Shown here: one piece after another, positions 1 through 11,329 of the stretch
Layout: every line of letters begins with the position of its first letter
Position numbering within the stretch: position 1 is the first letter of the stretch
Origin: Ephydatia muelleri
Lineage: Eukaryota; Porifera; Demospongiae; Spongillida; Spongillidae
Direction of reading: 5' to 3'
Length of the DNA: 64,000 bases
NCBI GenBank assembly: GCA_013339895.1
Contig: JABACO010000004.1
Span: forward strand, 8,146,085-8,210,084
Notes under the pieces: model-generated
Told to the model about the DNA's origin: nothing
What the model saw: only the letters and a program-made list of their open reading frames with translations
The model's database searches: none
Translations under genes and position numbers: made by a program

Positions 1-7
1 GAAAAGG

Positions 8-590
8 TTGCGAAAAATCTGTAATGATGCTGGCCAGATCCAGGGTGTATTTATGGATGTTCCGCAGTCAAATATTGTGAAGTTTTACTTTGAGGCTGCT
101 AACTCCATTGAAATTCATAATCATTATTGTCAGTATTTGTTTAGGCTGGAGGAAATCTGGCAAACCAAGGATTGGTGGGTCCAAACTGTCTTGGGGATGA
201 TAGTTGTAAATTGGTTTTTGGCATTCGTATTTTTTTGTGAGAATGAATCCAAACCAACACTCAAGAAATTTGTTAATGCATTGGCTGTAGCACTCTGTAT
301 GTCTGGAAAGCAATCTGACATTGTTTTGTGATGCAGACAGAGACCTTATAATGAAGCGAGTGAATTATCCTTACCTGATCATTGCCCTCTACTCATTAGA
401 GGCTCTGGAGGTGGAACTGATGGGCAGATGCAAGAGTTGTGACAGACACTGGTAAGACTTGTGGTCAAAAGGCATACTTCTTTTGCAAGATCTGTTCTGT
501 CCATGGAGAAAATGAAACATTGTTTTTACATGTGTGGGCCATCCACACGAAGAGCGTGCTGCTTGCGAGTGTTGTATATGCATTCACACA
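8..590 (+). pseudogene. piggyBac-like transposase C-terminal remnant
   Basis: The reading frame at 8-331 carries a motif (IHNHY...LEEIWQTKDWW...GMIVVNWFLAF) typical of the C-terminal half of piggyBac-derived transposases (DDE_Tnp_1_7 family). Downstream, a cysteine-rich stretch in shifting frames (CKSC near 427, then TC...FFCKIC near 449-505) looks like the piggyBac C-terminal zinc ribbon, but it is separated from the first part by a stop at 329-331 and a frameshift near 450. The N-terminal half and any catalytic residues lie outside the window or are lost. It is a dead DNA-transposon fragment, not a host gene. The family assignment is from motif memory only. Confidence 0.55.
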
Positions 591-753
591 TGATTTTTGA
601 ATTTGTAATTACATTTTGTCAACAAATGAGAAGTACAAAATATTGCACATAAATTCACAATGCTCAATAATGACAACAGCTTGATGCTTGGTTAGTATAC
701 ATTTTCCCTGTGTGAAGAAGAAAATCATAATAAACCAAGGCGCACACAGTCAT

Positions 754-1250
754 CTATGTAATACTACCTACCCCCAGCTCAGCCCTCTCCTTGGACGTAG
801 CTCTTGCCTTTAAGATTGGTACATGTAGGCTAGCCACCTCATGGTACTTGCCATCCTTGGCTGAAGCCACTATGTACGCGCTAGATGCACCTTTATTAGG
901 AGACAGCCATAAGGATGGCTGGACGTTTGGGTCGGGTGACAGAGCTGAGGGGTTGACTTCGGGAGTGACCACGAAATGGGTGGATCTTTCCACACAGAAT
1001 AGGGCCATGCAAGAGAAACTTTACCCCAAGGCTGTCCTTCAAAGACCATGTGGATCATTTTTTTACAAAAACCACGGACGTCGGACAGGACTTGACCTGG
1101 AACAATGCCAAGCCATCTATTAAGGCACTGTCGGAGATGGTGGAGGGCACCATCGGTTGAGGCTTCTTAGTTATTGGAACTAGTAGGCATACAATGATAT
1201 TGAGTATAATGCAACAAATAAACCATACAAACCTTAATATATATATTGTT
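754..1250 (+). other. Unidentified coding-like fragment
   Basis: Both strands are open here. The + frame from 791 (motifs YALDAPLLGDSHKDGW and TTKWVDLSTQNRAMQEK) appears to continue after a shift near 1035 into DHVDHFFTKTTDVGQ and ends at a stop at 1156-1158, followed by AATAAA near 1215. The minus frame (1008-754) is also open and ends at a GTAGGT that could be a splice donor. I do not recognise the family. It sits between a piggyBac remnant and the Calx-beta exons, so a transposon-derived fragment is the most likely explanation. 1250-1755 shows nothing I can identify. Confidence 0.25.
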
Positions 1251-1755
1251 GTATATATGCACCACATATTAGTTGGTGTTATCGATTCCAGAGTTTGGAG
1301 TCTGAAATACATTCCTTTTGAGAGAAAAGCTCCTTGAAAGTTAGAAGTTTGGTATTGTCTTCAATTATAAATTGCCAAAACATCTCATAGTGACAAATTA
1401 AAAAATCCTAGGTTGTGAAAAATTAGGTCATGATATGAAAATAATCACTAACCATTTCTGTAATTATAATGCCCTGGACCTTTAAACCAAGTATCATTCT
1501 ATGCTCAAATAAAATCAACAGCTTTGTCCTGTATACAGCCAAATGTGTCCTGTATAAAGGACAAATTTTCAGGTGAATAGGGGTTAAAATAGACATACCT
1601 GTATGCTGTCACAAAAATTACTGCATTTGGTTGTTACATAATGCATTCAATTGCAGTGGAGCATTTGATGCCGTCATCAACACGTAGAGGTGTCTTTCTC
1701 TGTTTATGATATTGTTTTGTCATGCAATTGATGACGATGAATATTACATTATCAG

Positions 1756-4748
1756 ACGTGCAGGTGTCATTGGATGCAAGCACATACAACTCGAGTGAGA
1801 GCATGGGCTATGTGACAGTCTGTGCCAAGATCATTATGGGAACTCTGGGAAGATCAGCTAGTGTTTATGTTTCAACAATGAGTGGCACAGCAACAGGTTA
1901 CTCAACACAATAATGGGAGTGCATTGAGAAAACTGTACCCATTGTTTATCTTCAGACAGGAATTTCATACAGGTCCACAATTATACGATATCCTTCGTCA
2001 GTGGAAATAGACAGAATGACACATCTTGCTTCAACATCACCATTATTGATGACATGATCACCGAGAACACAAACTATTTCACTATTTACATAACCAGCAA
2101 TGACATTGGGTTAAAGTTAACCACACCCATCAATGCAACTGTGTGTATTGAAGATAATGATTGTGAGTTGACAACTATATTGAATATCACTGCTAAATTC
2201 ACACCATATGTTGCCAATTGAATCAAGTGATGCATGCATATATATCATTTGTGACATCCTACTACCGCTCAAAATCTATTCATGTGCAGATATTATGGTA
2301 GGGTTTTCCTCACCTATCTACACTACCAATGGAGGTGCTGGGTATGTACAGGTCTGTGCTGAAATACTTAAAGGGACTCTAGAGCAATCTGTTAGTGTAC
2401 ATCTAACTTCTACAAATGACACTGCAATAATAGGTTGGTGATTATGTTTCACATCACATGTTTCACATTATTAAAGTGCTACATAAGACACAGTCAAAGT
2501 AAAATGAGTTGTATAAATGATGAAAGTGAAATTGCTCTTGTAGGTGAAGATTACTATTCTGTTGATGTCGAGTTAGTGTTCAGCAGCGGTCAAAGACAAA
2601 ATGATACATCATGTGCCAATATAACTCTCCTCGATGACATGATCACAGATGGGATGCAGAAACTGGTAGTTTCACTACACAGCAATATTATGGCTGTTCA
2701 GTTGGCAGAGCCATGGAATGCTACAGTCATCATAGATGACATTAACTGTAAGCACGGCATGCATTTAGCATTGTAGCACGCAGGTCTATATATTTGACAC
2801 ATTTGTATACGTAGTAGGAAATCTAAACTCATATTATCACAAACATGTAATTAAACTTGTTTTTCTTTATAAGTATCATATTATTTGGTCTACTGTATTC
2901 CCTGTTTTGAAGTCTCTTCATAAAACTGAAACAGAGAAAACGAATTGAGGATGGCAGAGATTTTGTATTGGACTAGTGAACTGAGCACATAAGTGCTCCT
3001 ACAAGTGCATGATGCATTGAGCTCTTCATAAGATACCAATGAACATGCAATACATACGAATTCATTCATGTTTTACTTTTCAAATTCCTCATTCTTGTAG
3101 ATATAACTGTGTCATTGACTTCAAGTGTTTACAATACCAGCGAAAGTGAAGGATATTTGGATGTGTGTGCTGTTATATTAAGTGGATACTTGAACATACC
3201 TGTTGTAGTATACATTTCCACAACCGATGGAACTGCAAATGGTTTGTACTCTCATCAATTCACTGTTGCAAGTAATGCATATCTCTTCTCTTTTTTTTTC
3301 CCCATAAGATTTAGACTTCATGCCTGTCCAGGATTTGGCACTCTGGTTTTTCCCTGATGATACTCAAAATGACACAAGCTGTACAAACATTACCATCCTA
3401 CATGACTTGCTAACAGAAACGACACAGAATTTTTTTGTTTTCGTATATTCTAATGACAGTAGTGTCAAACTAGTCCCACCAACAAATGCTACAATTTTCA
3501 TCGCTGACATTGATTGTGAGTTGTTTTATATGCAATTTTATTTTAAGATCCCTTTGCTATAATACACAGCTATTGAAGTGGGTTTCAATCAGACCATGTA
3601 CAGTGGAAGTGCACATAATATGATACAAGTGTGTGTTCATATCTATTCTGGACAACTTAATGCAACAGTAAATCTTGGCACTGATATTAATGGAATTTCA
3701 ACTGGTCAGCCACATTTGAAAATGGATGTATCATTTGTTGCCATGCTATTTGACGTTTTAATTAATTTCCAATTTTCGTTTAGCTGGATCAGCATTCAGA
3801 CCTCCATCAATCAACTTTGTTTTAATGAGTGGTGATCGTAATGGCACTATTCACTGTGAATATGTGTCTCTTCTACCTGTGGGAGTGATTGGAACAAGTC
3901 AAAAATACAATGTTACACTCCTTCAACTCACTGCTGACATCACAGTTCATTTCAAACAACGTTCAGCAATTATTGTAGTATATAACCCAGGTACAGTGAA
4001 AAAACAAATTACCACTAGTAGTCTATTTCAATATATATTTCTTGACAGCTTCTAATCAGCTTACTGCGGAAGGTATGTTGTGATAATATACATAGTTTGA
4101 TATGGTTGTATTGTTCTGCATTTTTATAGTTCTTAAAACAAAGGTTTGCTCTCATTTCTTTGGTATCACAGTATGTTTACATTTTTAAAACTAGTATAAT
4201 ACATGTTACTTCAACACAGCATGAGATATCCTTAAAGTCAGCACACCTTTCACAGTATAAGCTGCATGAGTCTCTTCAAGCATTATATTTTCACCTAATT
4301 ATTTTATTGCATTCCAATTGTTCTCCCCTCATAATACTTCAAGCTGTTGCTGCCATATCTACTGGAGTCCTTGTAGGAATCATTATCATTTTCATTTTGA
4401 TTCTTTCTGTTTACATGCTTGTATGTACAAGCATGATAAAGAAGGCCACAGGTGAGTGCATCTTCTCTGTAATTATATGAATATTTTGCTGCACATATCT
4501 CTTTCAGTTAAACAGTACGAAAACAGTCTGTCTGGTCTGTACTTCCCTTTAAGTGAGTTTGCATATATTAATGTTTATAACCTTGTGAGGTTGTGGAATA
4601 TTTTGTCCGTGCTGCTGAAACATTTAACAATTAATTCTTTTTAGAACCAGAGTATGCAAACAACATAAAAGGCACTCCGGAAAATGAAATGCTGGAAATG
4701 AAAAAGCTGGACAATAGTCTCACCATCAAAAATGAAACATTTATTTGA
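1756..4748 (+). CDS. Calx-beta repeat membrane protein (3' part; aggregation-factor-like)
   Basis: Twelve exons can be placed: 1756-1896, 1960-2162, 2290-2433, 2544-2747, 3101-3241, 3309-3515, 3570-3704, 3784-3990, 4049-4072, 4344-4451, 4508-4552, 4645-4748. All internal junctions are phase 1. Each Calx-beta domain is split over two exons of about 141 nt (TYNSSESMGYVTVC...GTATG type) and 204-207 nt (RQNDTSC...DDMITENTNYFT type), giving about four domains, the last two diverged. Exon 4344-4451 encodes a hydrophobic helix (GVLVGIIIIFILILSVYML) followed by KK. The tail is short, with PEYAN and ENEMLEMKK, and stops at 4746. Calx-beta domains generally bind calcium or build adhesive rods, and sponge aggregation factors are made of them. 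The first visible exon starts with an acceptor, so the 5' end is missing. Exon 1960-2162 needs one extra base near 1962 to stay in frame. Confidence 0.8.
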
Positions 4749-5879
4749 TCCCACTGAAGTTTAAATGATGCAATATAAATAGTTGTTGTTAATTTTGTTT
4801 TAGTAGCATGTTGCTTCCTTACTGTAAAATCTCTGCATTGTATATACATGTGTACAGTTTAAGTGTACTAGAGAGGAAATAGCTGCTAAAAAGTGTAAAA
4901 TGAGAGAAGTTCCATTTCTAAGCCAGCTTCTTCTACAAGGAAAGAATGAATGTTGTGTGAGATTTGATTGGAATGGAAACAGAATTTTCAGTTTGAGTGA
5001 TGAATCGTTTTGTAGCAATACAGCGTACGATATTAGAGTAGCAGCTGTGTGTACATGTATGCCTTGATTGTGTATGTGGAGGGAAGAGGCTGAGTAGGTG
5101 TCCAAAATGAATTCAATACATTTTATGCGCAAAGGTTCAATATTGTGGGTCAGTGACTTATATTTGAACCTGCTTCCACCATTTCTTTGAAGGCTTTTTG
5201 TTTGACTCAACTATTAATGTGACATTCAAACAGTACTTCTTGCTGCTGCTTTGGATCCCTCAAGTTAATAGATCCTCATGACAGTGGTACACTTCAGACC
5301 AATATAATTCCACCTATGGCTGCTTACAAAATGAAACTTTATGAATTTCTAAAAGCAGTATAGTTTGAGTTGTGTATAGAGCATGAGTCAGAACATTTTG
5401 GTAGAACCTCTTCCCATAGACAAAGTAGCTATGCAGTGGACTGCATGATACCTGAAATACAAATACAGTGTAGTCATCTGTCCATCTGAATTTCAACTTA
5501 TTTCGGTCCCCCTGGCCATTTCAAGGTAGGACCAATGACATCTTACGTCAAAATAAAATGAGGGATGAGCTGCCTGATCATTATAATACTTTTATTTGTT
5601 GAATAAATAAGGAAACCTGCCTGTTTAATATAAATTACATTTCAATCCTCAATGTGAAAAGAACATTAATCTTACAAACCGAACGAGACACTATTTTAAC
5701 CACCTGTTCTCGCTTGCCCCCCCCCCCCCCCATACCACACACCCCACATGACTGAAGCTGTTGATTGATGAAGCCATATACATATCTGGTGATTGCAAAT
5801 ATAATGGATTTCAACTTCAGATGTTTGATTGTGATTGCAGGTTTAAAACCTTACCTATGCTAGTAGTTCCATCCTTTGC
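4749..5879. other. Intergenic / 3' flank, no gene seen
   Basis: This stretch follows the stop of the Calx-beta membrane protein and probably includes its 3' UTR. It contains a pure C run at about 5717-5730. Reading frames on both strands are short, with no recognisable motif. Confidence 0.5.
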
Positions 5880-6660
5880 AGGTTAGTATATGTCTTAATC
5901 TAACAGTGCCACATCTCCTATCCATTGCTATTATGAATATCCCAGATCATGAACAATGCGCACTGTGTGCAGCTATGATACCCAACCACAAATGCCAGTT
6001 GTCAGACCTTTCAGGGTTTGTAGGCACAAATTGCATAAAAAGACAAAGGGCAAAGCTCTAAAGGCAGAGCCTACATACATACATGCTGGCAGCTTTCTTG
6101 TGGCATTCGTCATCAGTGTGGCAAGTGATGCAACTTATAAAACTTAAGAGCTCAAATCAGCCCCTGAACTTGCTGTTAAGTGATGTCGTGGTGTGCTGTT
6201 AAGGATGTGACAAGGATGGAGATACGACACACATCAGTGCAGGCAATATGATGATGTGCAGCAGTCAAGGGTGGCAGCAGAAGTTGTGAGTCAACAGTTT
6301 TGCAACACAGCAAGCAACACTGTACAGTTGCCAACTGCAGGAACCGTATGTTTTAAAATATACAACATATCTAACATACAAACAAAGCACGTCTCCTATG
6401 CAGCCTTTGACTTGTATGAGGATCATGCAACCGATCAGACTCTGGAGCCAACAAAATCTGAAATGCCATGTAGATAAAATGAGCAAAACTAGAGCCATCC
6501 TCAGTGCTGAAAGCTCCACTGTTTTGTTTGAGACTGAATTGAAGCTCCTTGGGAAGGAAGAGAAAGACACGTTACTCAACTCTGCAGGTATCAGAGTAGA
6601 GGGGCTAGCTGTAAAGGCCAGCTTGGGGTTACCATGGAGCAAGTTCAGGGCTACTTAGTG
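5880..6660 (+). pseudogene. Degraded transposon-like protein fragment
   Basis: Two stretches look protein-derived. Around 5957-6030 is a cysteine-rich segment (EQCALCAAMIPNHKC, then GTNC). Around 6478-6655 is a segment ending GLAVKASLGLPWSKFRAT, which resembles the region before RRWL in some invertebrate repeat-encoded proteins. They are separated by stops. The exact family is not recognised, and a multi-copy mobile-element protein is inferred. Confidence 0.25.
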
Positions 6661-7254
6661 GTACAAAACACATAAAAGTAGATTGTGAATGTACATGGAT
6701 ACACGTTTGCACACCATTTACTACCTCAGATGGTTCAAATATGCGGGGGGTTACAAAGAAGACAAAGAATGTTCTTCATTCTCAAAATTCTGGACTATTG
6801 TGTGCTCAACTGAGTGGTGCTAGTTAGCGGTTTTCCCTGATTTCCCCTGATAGAGGAGGTTTGCCACTGGGGTTTTTCCTGACGAGAGATTTGGACTCAT
6901 CTCCCCTAAATACAGGTTTTATTGGTTTTTGTAATAGTTATCAGGACGCCAGTCTGTTGAGTAACACGTACTGTGTTGTGGTCTTGTAGGTGGAGTTGTT
7001 GACAGTGGCGTGCACAACAGATGACAAACCCAAATATTGAGAAGTTGTCATTGGGGAGGGTAGTGTGCATGGTATAGGAGGAGGTGGAGTCATGCAGAGA
7101 GGAAAGGGATACATTGCAGCAAGTAGTTACACTGCTCCATTGCATACGTCAACAACGATCAAGGATTGTGGAGCTATGTAGTGCATTTCCAAGTAGTGAA
7201 AGGGTATAATCATTGGTAAAGTGTACTTAAAATGGCATACCGCAAAAGTATTCA

Positions 7255-7700
7255 TTGGAAGTAACTATAAGCCAGGGGAGCAGCAGTTGATGGCAGACAT
7301 GATGTCCAGAGCACCAGTGAGTCACACAGCTACTGAGAGACAAGGTTGTGTTTCAGCTGCAAAACACCAAGGAATGTGAAAACATACCTATCAGTGACCA
7401 ACGGATTATAAATGTGCGAAAGGCAGAAGTCAAAGATCTGGTACAGTTAGCACTGCCAAACGTGATTGTGCAGGGTTAGCCATCACAGTGATTTCACAGG
7501 TATGTGTAGCTATTGGAATTTTCGTGACACTATGACAGTTCAAGATGGTATTGTGTAATAAAGGAGTCATCCATTGAGTTTGAGGCCTGAAAATACTGGA
7601 GTGGTTACATTCCAGCCATCAGGGTGTCCAGACAACATGCGAAGGGCTCCAGATGTGGTATACTGGTCTAGCATGGGTAGGGATCTATCTAAGCTTTCTG
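7255..7700 (+). pseudogene. Ty3/gypsy pol fragment (RNase H-integrase linker and zinc-binding part)
   Basis: On the + strand, NYKPGEQQLMADMMSRAP at 7263-7316 matches the peptide that closes the gypsy RNase H region (usually ...GxxxxxADxLSRxP). It is followed, after a frameshift, by a linker (ISDQRIINVRKAEVKDLVQL). Around 7600-7690 a HSSHQGV segment and RRAPDVVYWSSMGRDL correspond to the integrase H2C2 zinc-binding module. Stops and shifts are frequent. The piece lies head-to-head with the minus-strand gypsy remnant at 7760-8441. Confidence 0.55.
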
Positions 7701-7759
7701 CAATCCCTTTCATAAAAGGCTCACTATTGAGGTAAAATCAATTTTCCACTGTTTTCACC

Positions 7760-8441
7760 AGTGTTTTAAGCTACTGGACCTGATTGTAGATTTGCTATGT
7801 AATGTCCTCTGTAGACGTCTCAGGGCCCCAGAATGGATTTCTTGAAGATATTTCCAATGGCTTGTGATCAGTTTCAACCTGTACAACCTTTCCAAAAATG
7901 TACTGATCAAATTTCTGGCAGGCAAACACAACGGCCAGATATTCTAGCTCTAGAACCACATAGTTTCTTTCGCTTCTTGTCAGTGACCTGGAGACTGATT
8001 ACTACTGGATACCCCTCCTGGTGAAGGGTAGCCTTAAGCCTTCAGTGCTGGCATTGCATTGAAGGACAACAAGCTTTTGTAGATCATAAAATGCCAGTAG
8101 TTGTTGGTTGCCAATCTGGTCCTTGAACTTCAATTAATGCTTGTATCTCCCTCTTTTCCCACTTGAACTCAGCATCAGACTCCATCATGCAGTCACCTCA
8201 AAGGTTCATGATCATTTGCTTCTGACAACACCTGGCAAAGTAATTATACATCACCTTTGAACATCTGCCATTCCTTTAGGTTCTGGCATCTCATGTATCG
8301 CTGACATCTCTGATGGATCTGGTTGAATTCCTCGTGCTGAAATAACATGCCCTATATACATCACCTCCGTCAAATGCAAACGCATTTTTTCTTTCAGCTT
8401 CACGTTCTGTTCTCTTGACCTCTGTGGAATTGGCATTGAAT
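7760..8441 (-). pseudogene. Ty3/gypsy reverse transcriptase/RNase H remnant
   Basis: Minus-strand reading gives the thumb-end motif LTEVMYIGHVISARGIQPDP (8380-8320 region) followed by a broken RNase H: VLQCNASTEGL, then SRSLTRSERNYVVLELEYLA and QVETDHKPLE. These are standard gypsy landmarks. Several stops and shifts interrupt it. The 5' edge abuts the GTATG target duplication and LTR of the complete gypsy element at 8447. This remnant is therefore probably the older sequence into which that element inserted, although I could not find its other half beyond 15366. Confidence 0.65.
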
Positions 8442-8446
8442 GTATG

Positions 8447-8534
8447 TGTACAGTTAGCGAGCCATTAATAATTAGAATAGCAAGTACACGCATGCGCAGA
8501 CTATACATACGTAGCCTAATACAAATACACTACA
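8447..8534 (-). repeat. 3' LTR of gypsy element (88 bp)
   Basis: It begins TGTAG and ends TGTACA when read on the minus strand, i.e. the expected TG...CA. It matches the split LTR at 13298-13356/15345-15361 apart from a small indel around 8467-8483. At 88 bp it is far shorter than most gypsy LTRs. Confidence 0.8.
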
Positions 8535-8545
8535 TGTCCCTTTTA
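8535..8545 (-). other. Polypurine tract of gypsy element
   Basis: Read on the minus strand, AAAAGGGACA lies directly before the 3' LTR start. This is the position and composition expected of the plus-strand priming site. Confidence 0.6.
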
Positions 8546-8566
8546 TACAAGGTTAATCAATATCTA

Positions 8567-8959
8567 TCAGGTGGTCGAATACTGGGTACCAGTTTTGATT
8601 CGTGTTCTTGATGCTATAGAACTTGCAGGCTGAATGTGACGTTGATAATTGGAATCATCCATACCCTCTGATGGAAGTTTAGTGTCATTGTCATTTTTCC
8701 CTTCTTCATGTTGATGATTTCCAGTTCCTTCAGTCTTTTCATCAGTGGGTACTATGGTCAGGTGGTGATGATTCCTACATAATTGACCTTCTGGAGTGGC
8801 TACAAAGTAAGATCTTGGGGTTGCAGCAGCAGTCACAACAGTTTCCTTTACTTCAGTATCCGGTTTCAATGGGGAGAGCGATCGTACCCTGTGTCGTAAA
8901 TCATAGTTGGTTTTTTGTTGTCGTTTTAACCGCTGATCATAGCTGTGAAAGTCATCCAT
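8567..8959 (-). pseudogene. gypsy pol C-terminal region
   Basis: The frame contains TAAATPRSYFVATPEGQLCRNHHHL, the post-integrase element often seen at the end of metazoan gypsy Pol (usually ...PRSYxVxTxxGxxxRRNRxHL), followed by a hydrophilic tail rich in Asp, Glu and Ser. It ends close to the 3' LTR. A related segment occurs at 20740-20850 on the + strand in another gypsy copy. Confidence 0.6.
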
Positions 8960-9169
8960 CCTGGATTCAAATGTGTTTCCATTTGAGGTACTATTGTGCG
9001 GATCCTCTTACCAAAAAGCAGCTCTGCAGGACTCAGTCCACACCAGGGAAATGGTGCTGCTCTATAGTTCAGCAGTGCAAGTCATGGATCCTCAGTGTTG
9101 ATTAACAAGTTTTTTAGAGTCTTACCCGCACGCTCTGCATGACCATTACCCTGTGGGTAATATGGGCTA

Positions 9170-9600
9170 CTAGTAGAGTGGTGAAATCCATAATGAGTAG
9201 TGAACTCCTTCATGTCTTCTGAAGCAAACTGGGGTCCACTTGTCAATCACAACTTCCTCAGAAATACCATGACGAGCAAACACAGGTTTCAAGGCACTAA
9301 TCACTTTGGTTGAGGTTGTTGTAGCCGACTGTATTACCTCTGGATACTGTGAAAAATAGTCAACTAAAACAAAATAAGTACAGCCCTTTAGTACATGCAT
9401 ATAGATCTGTACTCTCCCTCTGCCATGGGTAGGCTGGTAGACAAGAAGAAATCATAGGTTCCACTGGAGGGAGGTTATGTTTTGCACACACATGACACCT
9501 TTGCACCATGTTAATAGCATGTTTTGCATAGCCAGGCCACCAGACGGCTGAAGCGGCACGCAAGCGACACTGTTGTATGCCTAAGTGTCCATCATGTAGT
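9170..9600 (-). pseudogene. gypsy integrase (zinc-binding and partial catalytic core)
   Basis: Frames at 9563-9360 and 9400-9170 carry VWWPGYAKHAINMVQRCHVC (H2C2 end), PAYPWQRESTDLYA and LVDYFSQYPEV, then ARHGISEEVVIDKWTP in place of the usual ...VSDNGPQF. The first core Asp lies in the WQREST-D segment and the second in VVIDK, but the frame breaks at about 9390 and 9225. It is inactive as written. Confidence 0.7.
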
Positions 9601-9613
9601 CGCTGTAAGTTAG

Positions 9614-10015
9614 TGTCTTAAAAGACTCCGGGACCACAATTCGACAGCCAAACAATAGTAGATCCTTGCAAATCCTGAGTTCATGACAAATCAACCAATA
9701 TGGTTTCAAATTCGCTGGGACTTTATGTTTTTCAGGCCATCCAGAAAGGCAAAACTGTTTGATTGTTGTGCAAGTGGGGTCTTTGAACTGCCCCATATGG
9801 TATTTCTCAAGTAATGTCTTAAAAGACTCCGGGACACAATTCGACAGCCAAACAATAGTAGATCCTTGCAAATACTGAGTTCATGACAAACCAACCAATA
9901 TGGTTTCAAATTCGCTGGGACTTTATGTTTTTCAGGCCATCCAGAAGGGCAAAACTGTTTGATTGTTGTGCAAGTGGGGTCCTTGAACTGCCCCATATGG
10001 TATTTCTCAAGTAAT
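9614..10015. repeat. Tandem duplication (~200 bp x2) in gypsy pol linker
   Basis: The segment starting GTCTTAAAAGACTCCGGGA at 9614 restarts at 9816, and the surrounding sequence restarts again at 10011-10020. The two copies (9614-9815 and 9816-10015) differ at only a few positions. In protein terms they duplicate the linker (CKDLLLFGCRIV) that precedes the integrase zinc module. Confidence 0.8.
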
Positions 10016-10177
10016 GTCTTAGTTACAGGGACAGATGAGGTTGTCGCATCTGCAAATGACTCCCCATCAGCATCTGTCATGCCAGTTTCTGGTTCAGCAG
10101 TACTGCAGCAAGGTGTTAAACAGAAACTTTCCTGATACGTGTTGAATACTGTAGTCATACCACATACTGTACTGTAG

Positions 10178-11290
10178 TCATACCTCCCTAAACACAGTCG
10201 AAATCTTAAAAATTCGAGGGGGTAAGGTATCTAAATGCTTAGAGCTCAGCAGAGGAACAAGCGGTTTATGGTCAGTTTCAATCTCAAAATGCTTTCCATT
10301 GATAAAAGTGTAAAACTTATCACATGCCCAAAATTTCGATTTGAGCAGCGCTGTTTGGTGTTCCACTAAGATCCTGAAGAATTGTACTCATCCTTCGCTA
10401 AAAGAGCTCTGGCACGCTAGATATGCCAAAAGGCAATTTATTAAAACAATAGCGACAAAAAGGTGGGATGAATGTAGTGAGGAGTCAACAGCTGTTGGAT
10501 AGCGGTATCTGCCAAAATCCACAGTTGGCATCAAGCTTGCTGAACACAGCAGCACCAGCTAGTTGAGCTAGAGTTACATCAACAGTGAGAAGGGGAAAGT
10601 TCTCTCGCAGCAGTTTCATTTAAGGGTTTTAGATCCACACAGATACGGACTGCTTTTGAAGACTTTTTGGGAACTACCACCATACCAGCACACCATGTTG
10701 AAGGGCCCTCAACCTTGGTTATTACACCCATCTCCTCCATCCTCGTCAGCTCCTCCTTCACTTTGTCTCGTAACGGCAGTGGGACATTCCTAGAGGTGTT
10801 TAAAATGCGTATGGTTTAGCATTGTGCTTTAATTGAATCGTGTACTTGGGTCCAAGAGTACCGAGACCTTTAAATAGATCACCATACTGGAGGTGAATCT
10901 TCTCTTCATACTGCTTGGTAGAATCAACTCTGGCAATCAGATTCATAGCTCGTAGATTTGGGAGTCCCAATAAGTTGGTCTTCAGCTCTCGTATAACATA
11001 AATCACCGGTTCACTGTACGTCCTTTATAAGTAAGGTCACAAACAAACTGCCCAATTGTGTTCAATTTGTGGTTTCCTGGCCCATACAGATTCCTTGACG
11101 ATTTACCTAGGGTAGAACTAGACCTTCCAAGCTTCTGAAATGTATCAAATGAGATTGCAGTAACTTCTGCTCTGGTGTCCAACTTTGAATGTAATCATTC
11201 TACCAAGCAGTAGCACACGGGCAACCCAAAAAGTCTCTTCACACCCACAATTGTGCCCAGAAACCTATCGGACTTCTCACTTTTCTAGCT
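10178..11290 (-). pseudogene. gypsy protease-RT-RNase H region
   Basis: Reading down the minus strand: a retropepsin-like segment around 11200-11080 (SKLDTRAEVTAISFDTFQKLG, with R where the DTGAE signature has G), then the protease-RT linker (ELKTNLLGLPNLRAMNLIARVDS), RT start (LTRMEEMGVITKVEGPSTWCAGMVVVPKK, RICVDLKPLN), a degraded palm, then a jump near 10370 into RNase H (HFEIETDHKPLVPLLSSKHLD). The YxDD-bearing part of RT is absent. Frameshifts and stops are numerous. Confidence 0.7.
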
Positions 11291-11329
11291 GTGCACTTGC
11301 TCCACCTTTCCAGATCAACACACGTTAGC

